The notes: generated by a model not told the origin, from the sequence alone. Positions 33,670-43,491 are shown, numbered from the stretch's first letter. The stretch is 64,000 nucleotides of DNA from Cyclobacterium xiamenense (GCF_009467825.1 NZ_WIOK01000011.1:62001-126000); one strand, 5' to 3'. Program-made: numbers and translations.

Positions 33670-34365
33670 TCACCAGTTTTCGTCTTCCGCTTCTCCCAGC
33701 TGCGTTCCCGATTCGGGTGGATTCCGAAACCAACCAGCCTGTTCCGGTTCAAAATCCAATGTAGCGCTTAGCAATCGTTCGTTGGTTTCCAAAAGCACCT
33801 GGTAGGTGGGATGCTGCACGTGTTTTGGGATCTTGCAGAGTCTGGGATCGTCCTTTTGTATACCAGAACCGGCGGTGAATAGAAAGGGCCAGAGGGTCTT
33901 GGAACAGGAATACCCGATGCGGTCTACCGGATAATGGGCCAGGTAAGCGCTCACTTTTTCGTTAATCTCCCTAAAAAACTGTTCGGATTCCCCCAGGCGT
34001 ACTCGGGAACCTGCCCGGGATTTCCCCTTGGTTTTGAGGTATTTTATCTGGCTTTTTCCCTGCTTTTTCCGAACCATGTAAGCGCGAAAGACATGGTGGG
34101 AGAGATTGTTCCCGTTTTCAAAATAGCCGACTGCCGCGATTCCAGCTCGGATTAAAAACAGCACCCAATTCTTTTCCTCGGGAGTCGCGCGCTTGGATAC
34201 CGGATCCCAGCTATAATTCCAGGGCAGGCGCAATCCACCGATCCGCGATCCTTCCTTGAGTAGCGAAAGCTTGTGCCGGGAAGGAAGGTATTCCAATTCC
34301 ATATCGTGTTCTGCGGTCCATTGGATCCATGCGTTGATGAAATGAGGCTTGATGAATTGATGCAT
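33670..34365 (-). CDS. VLRF1 (Vms1/ANKZF1-like) release-factor family protein
   Basis: A 231-residue protein that resembles the catalytic domain of eukaryotic Vms1/ANKZF1, which cleaves peptidyl-tRNA on stalled large ribosomal subunits. The core HHVFRAYMVRKKQGKSQ (residues 90-106) has the basic helix end and the G-x-x-Q motif, with Gln106 at the place of the catalytic Gln. After it come KGKSRAGSRVR and then, near the C-terminus, the block QKDDPRLCKIP, which is also a Vms1 hallmark. The yeast zinc finger, ankyrin and VIM parts are absent. The start at 34365 (MHQFIKPHF) is preferred to an ATG 26 codons upstream. It may rescue stalled ribosomes; no rescue partner is adjacent. Confidence 0.8.
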   Translation of the reverse strand: MHQFIKPHFINAWIQWTAEHDMELEYLPSRHKLSLLKEGSRIGGLRLPWNYSWDPVSKRATPEEKNWVLFLIRAGIAAVGYFENGNNLSHHVFRAYMVRKKQGKSQIKYLKTKGKSRAGSRVRLGESEQFFREINEKVSAYLAHYPVDRIGYSCSKTLWPFLFTAGSGIQKDDPRLCKIPKHVQHPTYQVLLETNERLLSATLDFEPEQAGWFRNPPESGTQLGEAEDENW

Positions 34366-34504
34366 GCGGCTTGTGAAAAGGGTTGCATTAGCAGTTCTCC
34401 GACATTTCTTTTGATCCGGGAAAAAGAGATAGATTCGAAGCAATAATTTTCATTACCGGTCAATTTTACTATTTTTAATTCGCTAACCCAAAAATACGAA
34501 CCGA

Positions 34505-35698
34505 ATGAATATTGCCATGCTTGGTTCGGGCTTTATTGCCCGTTTTTACGCCACTACCCTACATGCCCAACGACGGAAGGACCGCATCCATTCAGTCTAT
34601 TCCCGAAACCTGACCCATGCCAAAACCTTTGCTGCCGATTTTGGGCTGGAAAGGTACAGCAGCACGATGGACGAGATCATCCAGGACCCCGAGGTAAATG
34701 CGGTGATCGTTGCGTTACCCAATCATTTGCACGAGGATGCGGTACTGGCCTGTGCGGCTGCAGGAAAGGCCGTGCTGTGCACCAAACCGCTTGGCAGAAA
34801 TGCAGCGGAGGCCAAGTGCATGCTGGAAGCCGTGGAAACCGCCGGGGTATTTGCCGGCTACCTGGAAGACTTGTGCTATACCTCAAAGTTTCTGAAGTCG
34901 CTGGCAAGCGTGAATGCTGGAAGTTTGGGCAACATTCTGTGGACAAAGTCTCGGGAAGCCCATCCGGGTCCCCACAGCGACTGGTTTTGGGACAAGGAAC
35001 AGTCGGGTGGGGGAGCCATCATTGATCTGGGCTGCCATTGCGTGGAGATCGGAAGGAACTTTATCGGGAAAGCGATCCGGCCGGTAGAAGTGATGTGCTG
35101 GGCAGACACCCAGGTTCACCCCATTGATGCGGAGGATCATGCCATTGGATTGGTTCGGTATGAAAACGGTGCAATCGGCCAATTTGAGGTGAGCTGGACC
35201 TTCCGGGGGGGAATGGACCTGCGGGATGAGGTGATGGGAACGGAAGGCACCATCTGGCTGAACAGCTTTTTGCGCACGGGCTTCGAAATGTTCACCACCG
35301 GCAAAGGGGCAAATTACGTCGCTGAAAAGGCGGAATCCGACGCGGGTTGGCTTTTTCCTGTTGGAGACGAGGCGCACGAACTCGGTTATCCACAGATGTT
35401 TAGCGATATGTTTGATGCCATGGAACAGGGTCGGGAACCCCAGGAAACCTTTTACGACGGGTATGTGGTGAATGCGATTCTGGACGCTGCTTTTCTTTCC
35501 GCCAAAACTAAAAAATGGGAGACCGTGCAGTTGGAGGACTGGAGAGGTGCAGGTACGGTTGCAGTGGATAAGGACTGGGTCTCCTACAACGAAACGTACT
35601 ACCTGATCAAAAAAGAAATTTTGCCGAATGGGGTGGAAAAAGTGATCCTCAAAGATAAGGTTACCGGAGAGATCCGACAGGAGACGGTGGGCGACTGA
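34505..35698 (+). CDS. Gfo/Idh/MocA-family oxidoreductase
   Basis: A 397-residue NAD(P)-dependent dehydrogenase. An N-terminal Rossmann fold (NIAMLGSGFIARFYATTL) is followed by the C-terminal alpha/beta domain. The motif CTKPLG near residue 96 holds the conserved Lys of the EKP signature, and DLGCHCVEIGR holds the catalytic-type His. Members act on sugars, inositols or related polyols. The C-terminus is about 50 residues longer than the minimal family. It is monocistronic; the substrate cannot be assigned. Confidence 0.88.
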   Translation: MNIAMLGSGFIARFYATTLHAQRRKDRIHSVYSRNLTHAKTFAADFGLERYSSTMDEIIQDPEVNAVIVALPNHLHEDAVLACAAAGKAVLCTKPLGRNAAEAKCMLEAVETAGVFAGYLEDLCYTSKFLKSLASVNAGSLGNILWTKSREAHPGPHSDWFWDKEQSGGGAIIDLGCHCVEIGRNFIGKAIRPVEVMCWADTQVHPIDAEDHAIGLVRYENGAIGQFEVSWTFRGGMDLRDEVMGTEGTIWLNSFLRTGFEMFTTGKGANYVAEKAESDAGWLFPVGDEAHELGYPQMFSDMFDAMEQGREPQETFYDGYVVNAILDAAFLSAKTKKWETVQLEDWRGAGTVAVDKDWVSYNETYYLIKKEILPNGVEKVILKDKVTGEIRQETVGD

Positions 35699-35859
35699 CC
35701 ACTTATACCCTTCACCAGCAGTCAACGTAATTTTCGCCGCTTTTTCCAAAAACAGCCGGACAAAAAGTTCGTAATTCTATATTTTAGTCTATTATTGCGC
35801 TTTAAAAATTATTTTAAGCTTGGGAGCAGGCAATTGGATGGATTGGCTGCTAATTTCGT

Positions 35860-38049
35860 ATGGGAAAAAAAATAGGGAACGGTTGCTGCATATTGCTGGG
35901 GATTCTGCTAAGCATTCCGGTTTTGGGGCAGAAGATCAACGAGGACTACAAATTACATATCAAACGTGCGAGTTCGCCGGTAATCATAGACGGCATCGTG
36001 GATGAACAAGCCTGGAAAGATGCCGAAGTAGCCAAGGATTTTTACATGATCTTGCCCATGGATACCAGCTTTTCGCAGGTAGAGACGGAGGTGATGATGA
36101 CCTTTGATGAGGAACGTCTGTATTTGTTGGTAATCAATCACCATGCCGTACCGGGACCCTACTACGTGGAATCCCTTCGCAGGGATTTTTCTTTTGGCAA
36201 AAACGACAATTTCCTACTATTTATGGACACCTTCGACGATCAAACGAACGGGTTCTCCTTTGGCGCCAACGCAGCAGGGGCGCAATGGGATGGCATCATG
36301 TACGAAGGCGGTAGGGTGGATTTAAGTTGGGACAACAAATGGGTGTCAAAAGTAAAAAATTACGAAGACAAATGGGTGTTTGAAGCGGCGATACCGTTCA
36401 AGTCCATTCGCTACAAAAAAGGCATACGGGAATGGGGAATCAATTTTAGTCGCCTGGACCTGAAGACCACTGAAAAATCTTCCTGGGCTCCGGTGCCCAG
36501 GCAGTTTCCTTCTGCCTCCCTGGCCTATACCGGCGTGCTGGTCTGGGAAGAGGCGCCGCCCGAACCGGGTATGAACGTATCGGTAATCCCCTATGTCATG
36601 GGAGGCCGGGTAAAGGACCACGAGGGTGGCCTGCCTACCGATTACCAAAACAGGGTGGGGGTAGACGCCAAAATCGCGGTCAGTTCTTCCCTAAATCTGG
36701 ATTTGACGGTAAATCCGGATTTTTCTCAGGTGGAAGTCGATCGGCAGATCACCAACTTGGATCGCTTTGAATTATTTTTTCCGGAACGAAGGCAGTTTTT
36801 TCTGGAAAACGGTGATTTGTTCGCCAATTTTGGGTACGAGACCATCCGGCCCTTTTTCTCCCGGAGAATTGGCCTGAATGCCCCCATACAATTTGGTGCA
36901 CGGCTAAGTGGAAAGATCAACCGGGATTGGCGGATTGGGGCCATGAACATGCAAACCGGACAGGTAGAAGAAACGTTAACTCCTGCGCAAAATTTCACCG
37001 TCATGTCCGCACAAAGGCGGGTGGGACAACGCTCCAACATCGCCGCTATATTTGTTAATAAAACATCCATGGGCGAACTTCCAGGCAACAATGGAGTCGA
37101 TGCCGCTACAAACGGTGCCTACAACCGAAACCTGGGACTGGAATACAACCTGGCCTCTTCCAATAATCTCTGGACAGGGAAAGCCCTCTTTCTGAAATCA
37201 TTTAGCCCCAATCAATCCGGGGAAAGCATGGTGCATGCAGCCAACCTTAAGTATGCCAGCGGGAACCTTACCTGGGAATGGAAACACGAATACGTGTCCC
37301 CCCAATACACGGCGGAGGTCGGCTACGTACCGAGAAACGGCTATTACCGGGTTAATCCCAACGCAGCGTATTTGTTTTTTCCCAAAAGTAAAAAAATACT
37401 GAACCACGGTCCTACAGTAAACACCTCCTTGTTTTACAACACGGGTTGGGAACAAACCGATAACATCACCGAATTGGGCTATACGATGCGGTTTCGAAGC
37501 CAAAGCACCCTGACGGCCCGGTATACCTATAACCGTATTTTATTGCAACAAGCATTTGATCCGACGAATTTTAGCGGAGATACCCTGGCAGCCTTTACCG
37601 ATCATACCTGGAACTCGGTGGGGGTGCAGTACGTCTCCAAGCCCCAAAGTCTCTTTACCTACTCGATTTCCTCCCAGTACGGGGGGTACTTTGCTCAAGG
37701 CGAGCGGTTCAACCTTACGGGCGAAATTGGTTACCGGTTTCAGCCCTACGTAGGCCTTTCCCTTACTGGAAATTACAACCAATTGGACCTGCCTGAACCC
37801 TGGGGTGACACGCGATTTTGGCTGGTAGGACCCCGGGTGGATGTCACCTTTACCAACACGCTGTTTTTCACGGCCTTTGCCCAGTACAACGAGCAGATCG
37901 ATAACATTAACCTCAACACCCGGTTTCAGTGGCGTTTTAAGCCAGCTTCAGACTTGTACCTGGTGTTTACCGACAACTACCTGCCGGCTCCTTTTTATGT
38001 CAAAAACCGGACGCTGGCTTTGAAATTTACCTACTGGTGGACCTGGTAG
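35860..38049 (+). CDS. CBM9-like / DUF5916 outer-membrane barrel protein
   Basis: A 729-residue exported protein. After a signal peptide (to about residue 24, IPVLGQ) comes a carbohydrate-binding family 9-like domain (ASSPVIIDGIVDEQAWKDAE, to about residue 210). The rest is a long DUF5916 beta-strand region, with VDRQITNLDRFELFFPERRQFFLENGD near residues 285-310 and repeated aromatic strands ending FTYWWTW, as expected for an outer-membrane barrel. It may take up or process glycans or peptides; the family has no defined activity. It converges on the PhyH gene with two bases between stop codons. Confidence 0.85.
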   Translation: MGKKIGNGCCILLGILLSIPVLGQKINEDYKLHIKRASSPVIIDGIVDEQAWKDAEVAKDFYMILPMDTSFSQVETEVMMTFDEERLYLLVINHHAVPGPYYVESLRRDFSFGKNDNFLLFMDTFDDQTNGFSFGANAAGAQWDGIMYEGGRVDLSWDNKWVSKVKNYEDKWVFEAAIPFKSIRYKKGIREWGINFSRLDLKTTEKSSWAPVPRQFPSASLAYTGVLVWEEAPPEPGMNVSVIPYVMGGRVKDHEGGLPTDYQNRVGVDAKIAVSSSLNLDLTVNPDFSQVEVDRQITNLDRFELFFPERRQFFLENGDLFANFGYETIRPFFSRRIGLNAPIQFGARLSGKINRDWRIGAMNMQTGQVEETLTPAQNFTVMSAQRRVGQRSNIAAIFVNKTSMGELPGNNGVDAATNGAYNRNLGLEYNLASSNNLWTGKALFLKSFSPNQSGESMVHAANLKYASGNLTWEWKHEYVSPQYTAEVGYVPRNGYYRVNPNAAYLFFPKSKKILNHGPTVNTSLFYNTGWEQTDNITELGYTMRFRSQSTLTARYTYNRILLQQAFDPTNFSGDTLAAFTDHTWNSVGVQYVSKPQSLFTYSISSQYGGYFAQGERFNLTGEIGYRFQPYVGLSLTGNYNQLDLPEPWGDTRFWLVGPRVDVTFTNTLFFTAFAQYNEQIDNINLNTRFQWRFKPASDLYLVFTDNYLPAPFYVKNRTLALKFTYWWTW

Positions 38050-38051
38050 TC

Positions 38052-38996
38052 TTACCAGGGGTCTAAGCCCAGGAGTTTTTTGCCCAGCGGACTCAATTCG
38101 GCTCTGGAATATCGTGTCTGTTCCCAATTCCTGGGATCACCCGGAAAGGCATAGCCCTCGGGTGCAATCCGGTTTCTCCAGGAGGATATGCGCCAGTTTC
38201 GCAAGGCTTCGTCTTCGTTGGCTGCCGGCATCATGGTCAGGTATTGGGCCATCCGAACCTTGTTTTCGCTGTAATTGGGGCGAATGCCGTGAGGAAGCCT
38301 GCTATTAAAGATTAACAAATCACCTTCTTCCAGCCGTACTTTGGTAAGCTCAAACCCCGAAATGTCGGGTTTAAACCTGTCCCGGTCGGCCGGCTGGCTA
38401 ACTTTCCAGCTGTCGTAGTTTCGGTACAATTCAGGTACACATTGGAAACCACCCACGTTCGGATCGGTTTGATCATTCAAAGCGACCAGCCCCTGCACGT
38501 TGTCCTGGCCCAACTCGGGGTCATAATCCCAATGGATAAATCCATTAAATTCAAAATCGGGACGGGCAGGTAGATTAAGGTTGGCACGATCGATGGTCAC
38601 CCATAAATCCTCCCTTCCCCAAATATCCGTGAACGTTTCGTAGACCTTGGGGTATTGGCGAATGTCCCACAGGTACTGGTGATTGTAGATTTCCACCATG
38701 CCGCTGTTGGTGAGCTCTTTCATCTGCATCTCGCTCTTTGGGGAGGCATACCAGCTTTCGGGCTGGTTGGGGTCCATCTCCTCAAATTCCCACAAGAGGT
38801 CTTGCAGACGACGGGTATAACTTTTGGGAACGGCTTTTTTAATGATCACGTACCCGTTGTCCCACCAAAAATTCCAATCTTCATCCGTAAGTACCTTGAG
38901 TGGCCTGTGACGGAATCGATCGTTCAATGTGGCTTGTTTCGCGGCCGAAGTGGACGGATTTCCCGGAATATCTTTGTGTTTTTTCGTTATGGCCAT
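38052..38996 (-). CDS. Phytanoyl-CoA dioxygenase (PhyH) family protein
   Basis: A 314-residue Fe(II)/2-oxoglutarate-dependent oxygenase. The metal triad is visible as H-x-D in FIHWDYDPELG and the distal His in LPHGIRPNYSEN, with the 2-oxoglutarate-binding Arg shortly after. The N-terminus contains FWWDNGYVIIKKAVP, the usual first strand of this family. It hydroxylates a small molecule that cannot be named; several Bacteroidota members act on lipids or natural products. It is monocistronic and converges on the DUF5916 gene. Confidence 0.88.
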   Translation of the reverse strand: MAITKKHKDIPGNPSTSAAKQATLNDRFRHRPLKVLTDEDWNFWWDNGYVIIKKAVPKSYTRRLQDLLWEFEEMDPNQPESWYASPKSEMQMKELTNSGMVEIYNHQYLWDIRQYPKVYETFTDIWGREDLWVTIDRANLNLPARPDFEFNGFIHWDYDPELGQDNVQGLVALNDQTDPNVGGFQCVPELYRNYDSWKVSQPADRDRFKPDISGFELTKVRLEEGDLLIFNSRLPHGIRPNYSENKVRMAQYLTMMPAANEDEALRNWRISSWRNRIAPEGYAFPGDPRNWEQTRYSRAELSPLGKKLLGLDPW

Positions 38997-39154
38997 GGCA
39001 AAATTTACTTATCTTACAGGCAGAATATAGCGTAAAATAAAAACACATGCAAGGAAATAACCCGAATCGGAAAGTCTTTTTAGATTTAATCTGCTTATTT
39101 CTCCATTAATGTAATTTAGTTTTACGATCGCTGTCACAATGCTTAGCTTGAACC

Positions 39155-41647
39155 ATGATACCTACACCAACCCGTTATTTGGCTCCCGTTTTGTCAGGGC
39201 TCTTGTATTTTATGGCATTTTTGCCGCTAGTCGGATCGGTTTCGTTCGCACAGAGTAGCTCTGAAATATACCATGAGCTGTTACGGCTCCGTGAAACGAA
39301 GCGCGTATTGTATGTAGCGGCTCATCCCGACGACGAAAATACCCGCTTGATCGCCTACCTGGCAAATGGCCTGCACGCCGAGGTGGGCTACCTGTCCCTC
39401 ACCCGGGGAGACGGTGGACAAAACCTTATTGGCAAAGAATTAGGCATTGAATTGGGCATGATCCGAACGCAGGAATTGCTCAAAGCCCGCGAAACAGACG
39501 GAGGAAAGCAGTTCTTTTCCAGGGCAATCGATTTCGGATACAGCCGAAATCCTGACGAAACACTTAGCAACTGGGACAGAAATAAACTCCTTTCCGATTT
39601 GGTTTGGGTCATTCGCAATTTTCAGCCGGATTTGATTATTACCCGGTTCAATACCACCCCCGGCACCACGCACGGGCACCACACGACCTCTGCCATCCTG
39701 GCGGCTGAGGCTTTTGAACGCTCGGGACAGGCCGATGCCTTTCCCGAACAGTTACACGAGGTCGAGCCCTGGTCTGCCAAACGCATTTTTTGGAACGCTT
39801 ACAGCTGGGGAAGCCAATACGAGCCCAAACCGGATATACCCTACCATACATTTCCGGTTGGCGAATACAATGCGCTGTTAGGGACCAGTTATTCCCAGAT
39901 TGCAGCGGACAGTCGCACCATGCATAAGTCCCAGGGCTTTGGTTCTACGGCAAGTATTGGCGAGGGAAAAGACTTTATCGAATTTGTAGGAGGAGAGCCG
40001 TTTGATTCCGATCCCTTTGAGGGCATTTCCGACCGCTGGCAGCAGTTGTCCGAAGGTCGGGAAATTTTGAATCGAATAGAGGAGTTACTAGAGATTTTCG
40101 ATTTTGCCACACCCGCCAATAACCTACCCGAGCTGCTGGAAATTCGAACAATGCTGAACCAGGCTCAAGAAAACTTTCCCTGGGTCAGTGAAAAACAACG
40201 TCAGGTGGAGCAACTCATTTTGGACGTTCTGGGATGGAAGGCCTTGTTTTTGGCAAATAAAGAGCTATCGTTTCCATCCGACCGGATTAATGCACGGCTG
40301 ATTGTGAATCAACCCGGCGACGAACGCCTTGAGTTGGACCATTTCGAAGTATTGGGTACCCGGTACCCGATCAACGCAGGTCTTTCCAACAACCAACCTG
40401 TCGAATGGGAGCAGGAATTGCGAATTCCGTCCACGCACCCGGTCTCTCAGCCCTATTGGCTGAAAAGTCCGGCCGAAGATAATCTCTACACCGTAGCCGA
40501 GCAAAATGCTATCGGGAAGCCTTTTAACGATCCGGCCGTTAGCGGAATCCTTCGTTTTCGGCTTTACGATCAGGAAATGGAAGTACGCCTTCCCCTTCAG
40601 TACCGGTACAATGACCAGGTCAACGGGGAAATCATTCAGCCATTTACACTGGTTCCAAAGATTTCTCTGGCAGTGGATCAGGAGAACGTCTTTTTGCTCG
40701 GACAGCAGGAAGCCCGTATCGGGGTGACGGTGTCTTTTGAAGGAGCGATCGAACCTGGTGCGCTGGGAATCGAAGGATTGGAATCGGGTGATTACACGGT
40801 ACTGGATAGCCTGGCTGATCCGAGCAGCAATCTCCTATTTTTTAATGTCGCATTGAGAAACCCCAATGGCGAATCCAAATCACAGCATACCGTGTTTTAC
40901 AAAACGAGGGAAGGGTCGGTCTACACGCAAGGAAAAAAGCGGATCGTCCATCCGCACATCCCCAATCTGACCTATTTTCCTGAAGCTTCCTTTAATTTAA
41001 TTCGCCTCAACATGGATCTCCGGAAACAGACCATTGGCTATATTCCCGGGGCCGGGGACGAAATTCCGGATATTTTGCGAAACCTGGGCTATACGGTAGA
41101 AATTCTCGAAAGCGGGAACCTGGGAGGATCGGTATTTGGAAAGTACACCACCTTAATTGTTGGCATCCGGGCCTTCAACGTTAACCAGGGGTTGGCCAAC
41201 CAAACCGCTGCCCTGATGGATTACGTAAAGCAAGGTGGCAACCTGATCGTGCAGTACAATACCAGTTCTCCCTTGCTATCCCGGCAGTTGGGTCCCTATC
41301 CGCTGGAATTGTCCCGAGACCGGATTACGGTAGAGGATTCGCCGGTTTCCCTGATCCTGAAAGACCATCCGGTATTGACGCAGCCGAACACAATTGAGGA
41401 AAGTGATTTTAACGGTTGGGTCCAGGAAAGGGGCTTGTATTTTCCCGGTAGTTGGGATGAAGCGTACCAGACACCCCTGCAAATGCAAGATCCCAACGAG
41501 CCTCCGACAAAAGGAGCGCTATTGGTAGCCCGTTACGGGGAAGGGACCTATACCTATTCCGGCATTTCCTGGTTCCGATTGCTGCCTGCCGGTGTACCGG
41601 GCGCAATAAAGTTATTTGTAAACCTCATCGAACAAGCCCATGAGTAA
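39155..41647 (+). CDS. Exported PIG-L family deacetylase with C-terminal domains
   Basis: An 830-residue protein with a signal peptide (to about residue 33, VSFAQ). Residues 47-250 form a PIG-L/LmbE zinc deacetylase: AHPDDEN at 56-62 supplies His, Asp and Asp, and TTHGHHTTSA supplies the third His. The long remainder has beta-sandwich-like segments and, from about residue 620, an alpha/beta part resembling the glutamine-amidotransferase-like ThuA fold (VGIRAFNVNQGLANQTAALM). It probably removes acetyl groups from amino sugars outside the cytoplasm. Its stop overlaps the start of a 36-codon gene and a symporter gene follows, so deacetylation and uptake seem linked. Confidence 0.88.
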   Translation: MIPTPTRYLAPVLSGLLYFMAFLPLVGSVSFAQSSSEIYHELLRLRETKRVLYVAAHPDDENTRLIAYLANGLHAEVGYLSLTRGDGGQNLIGKELGIELGMIRTQELLKARETDGGKQFFSRAIDFGYSRNPDETLSNWDRNKLLSDLVWVIRNFQPDLIITRFNTTPGTTHGHHTTSAILAAEAFERSGQADAFPEQLHEVEPWSAKRIFWNAYSWGSQYEPKPDIPYHTFPVGEYNALLGTSYSQIAADSRTMHKSQGFGSTASIGEGKDFIEFVGGEPFDSDPFEGISDRWQQLSEGREILNRIEELLEIFDFATPANNLPELLEIRTMLNQAQENFPWVSEKQRQVEQLILDVLGWKALFLANKELSFPSDRINARLIVNQPGDERLELDHFEVLGTRYPINAGLSNNQPVEWEQELRIPSTHPVSQPYWLKSPAEDNLYTVAEQNAIGKPFNDPAVSGILRFRLYDQEMEVRLPLQYRYNDQVNGEIIQPFTLVPKISLAVDQENVFLLGQQEARIGVTVSFEGAIEPGALGIEGLESGDYTVLDSLADPSSNLLFFNVALRNPNGESKSQHTVFYKTREGSVYTQGKKRIVHPHIPNLTYFPEASFNLIRLNMDLRKQTIGYIPGAGDEIPDILRNLGYTVEILESGNLGGSVFGKYTTLIVGIRAFNVNQGLANQTAALMDYVKQGGNLIVQYNTSSPLLSRQLGPYPLELSRDRITVEDSPVSLILKDHPVLTQPNTIEESDFNGWVQERGLYFPGSWDEAYQTPLQMQDPNEPPTKGALLVARYGEGTYTYSGISWFRLLPAGVPGAIKLFVNLIEQAHE

Positions 41648-41750
41648 GGAGAGAGAATTCCGTCACTGGAACCGATTGTACTGGATGCAGGTAGTGGTTT
41701 TGACCCTGTTAATCGCGTTGTTTTACTGGTTGACCCGCGCTTTTTCATGA
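41640..41750 (+). CDS. 36-residue membrane protein between deacetylase and symporter
   Basis: A very short gene that overlaps the deacetylase stop by eight bases and the symporter start by four (ATGA). The peptide has a basic head (MSKEREFRHWNRLYWMQ) and one hydrophobic helix (about residues 17-32) ending in TRAFS. The coupling on both sides argues for real translation. It has the look of the small accessory subunits that pair with sodium:solute symporters (for example the DUF997 and DUF4212 types), but I cannot assign it to either. The exact role, perhaps assembly or gating of the symporter, is an inference. Confidence 0.65.
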   Translation: MSKEREFRHWNRLYWMQVVVLTLLIALFYWLTRAFS

Positions 41751-43483
41751 GCTACCTGGACTGGTCCGTCATGTTTGGCACCTTGCTGGCGATTGCTGCG
41801 TATGGTGTGTACAAAACCTATGGTCCAAAGGACATGGACAAGTACCTGCGGGGTGGGGATGATCTCAATTGGTGGACCATTGGGCTTTCCATTATGGCCA
41901 CGCAAGCTTCGGCCATTACTTTTTTGAGTACGCCAGGACAGGCCTATGCAGATGGCATGCGGTTCATTCAGTTTTATTTTGGCTTGCCCGTGGCCATGAT
42001 CATTATTTCGGTGGTTTTCCTGCCGATCTACTACCGGCTAAAGGTCTATACCGCTTATGAATTTCTCGAATCACGGTTTGACCTGAAAACACGGACCCTG
42101 ACGGCGGGCTTGTTTTTGGTACAGCGGGGCCTGGCTGCGGGGATCACCATTTATGCACCTTCCATAATTTTGTCCACCCTGTTGGGATGGAACCTGACCA
42201 TCACCAATGTATTTATTGGCATGATGGTGATCATTTATACGGTTTCTGGCGGTACCAAGGCCGTATCCATTACGCAAAAGCAACAAATGGCTGTGATGAT
42301 GGGAGGAATGGTTTTGGCGGGTATCATCGTCATTCAACTGATCCCGGTAAAATTTACCGAAGCGCTGCACCTTGCCGGCAAGATGGAGAAATTGAACATC
42401 GTTAATTTCGAATTTGACCTTTCGGACCGGTATAATTTTTGGTCGGGGGTCACGGGCGCTTTGTTTTTGTTTCTTTCCTATTTTGGAACAGACCAGTCCC
42501 AGGTCCAACGGTACCTGAGTGGGCGCTCCCTTACCCAAAGCCGCATGGGCTTGATGATGAACGGGTTCTTGAAAGTCCCCATGCAGTTCGTAATTTTATT
42601 TATCGGGGTGATGGTCTTTGTGTTTTACCAGTTTTTTCAGCCCCCGGTCATCTTCAATACCATCCAACTGGATAAGCTCAAGCAAAGTGAATACGTCGAG
42701 CAACTGCAAGGCTTGGAGGAGGATTACAGCGAGGTATTTGCGCGCAAAAGTCAGCATATACAGGAATTGTTGGGGGCAATTGAATCGGAAGACGATCAGG
42801 AAGTTCGGCGGCAGCAAGCGCAGCTTGCGGAGCAATCCCAAAAGCAGGAGGAAGTACGCGATCAGGTGAAAGCCTTGATCGTCCAGCACGACCCGCTGGC
42901 AGAAACCAACGATACGGACTATGTGTTCATGCGTTTTGTCATGGATTATTTGCCCCAGGGTATCGTAGGGCTCTTATTTGCCGTGATTTTCAGCGCGGCG
43001 ATGTCCTCTACCGCCTCCGAATTGAATGCCTTGTCGGCTACTACCACTATGGATATCTATAAGCGGTCCTTGTACCGATCCGGAAGTTCCCGGCATTACA
43101 TGTTGTCCTCGAAGTGGTTTACCGCTCTTTGGGGCTTGTTTGCCGTGTTGTTCGCTACCTATGCTACCTTGTTTGAAAACCTGATACAGGCCGTCAATTT
43201 ATTGGGTTCCTTATTTTATGGAACCATATTGGGTATCTTTTTGGTTGGATTTTTCTTAAAGTGGGTAGGGGGTAGAGCTGTATTTTCAGCGGCGATTCTT
43301 ACGGAAGTACTGATTTTGTTGCTCCATTACTTCAACGGAACAACGGTATACGGTTGGGATATCGACGTGGGGTATTTGTGGTACAATGCCATTGGCTGCC
43401 TGCTGGTCATGCTTATTTCCATGCTGATTCAGCTTGGTACGGGCGCAGGGCCACAAGGAAAACCGGCGTTAGATAAAGAATAG
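41747..43483 (+). CDS. Sodium:solute symporter with an extramembrane coiled-coil insert
   Basis: A 578-residue inner-membrane SSS-family transporter with about thirteen helices. The sodium-site region (TIGLSIMATQASAITFLSTPGQ, split here at the SIMATQAS core) and QRYLSGRSLTQSR are typical of sugar or sialate-type members. Between the helices ending near residue 297 and starting near 395 lies a charged, helical stretch of about 90 residues (E/Q-rich, DDQEVRRQQAQLAEQSQ) that is unlike the short loop of standard members. It is coupled by ATGA to the 36-residue gene. It probably imports the product of the PIG-L deacetylase; the substrate is unknown. Confidence 0.9.
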   Translation: MSYLDWSVMFGTLLAIAAYGVYKTYGPKDMDKYLRGGDDLNWWTIGLSIMATQASAITFLSTPGQAYADGMRFIQFYFGLPVAMIIISVVFLPIYYRLKVYTAYEFLESRFDLKTRTLTAGLFLVQRGLAAGITIYAPSIILSTLLGWNLTITNVFIGMMVIIYTVSGGTKAVSITQKQQMAVMMGGMVLAGIIVIQLIPVKFTEALHLAGKMEKLNIVNFEFDLSDRYNFWSGVTGALFLFLSYFGTDQSQVQRYLSGRSLTQSRMGLMMNGFLKVPMQFVILFIGVMVFVFYQFFQPPVIFNTIQLDKLKQSEYVEQLQGLEEDYSEVFARKSQHIQELLGAIESEDDQEVRRQQAQLAEQSQKQEEVRDQVKALIVQHDPLAETNDTDYVFMRFVMDYLPQGIVGLLFAVIFSAAMSSTASELNALSATTTMDIYKRSLYRSGSSRHYMLSSKWFTALWGLFAVLFATYATLFENLIQAVNLLGSLFYGTILGIFLVGFFLKWVGGRAVFSAAILTEVLILLLHYFNGTTVYGWDIDVGYLWYNAIGCLLVMLISMLIQLGTGAGPQGKPALDKE

Positions 43484-43491
43484 AAGGTAAT

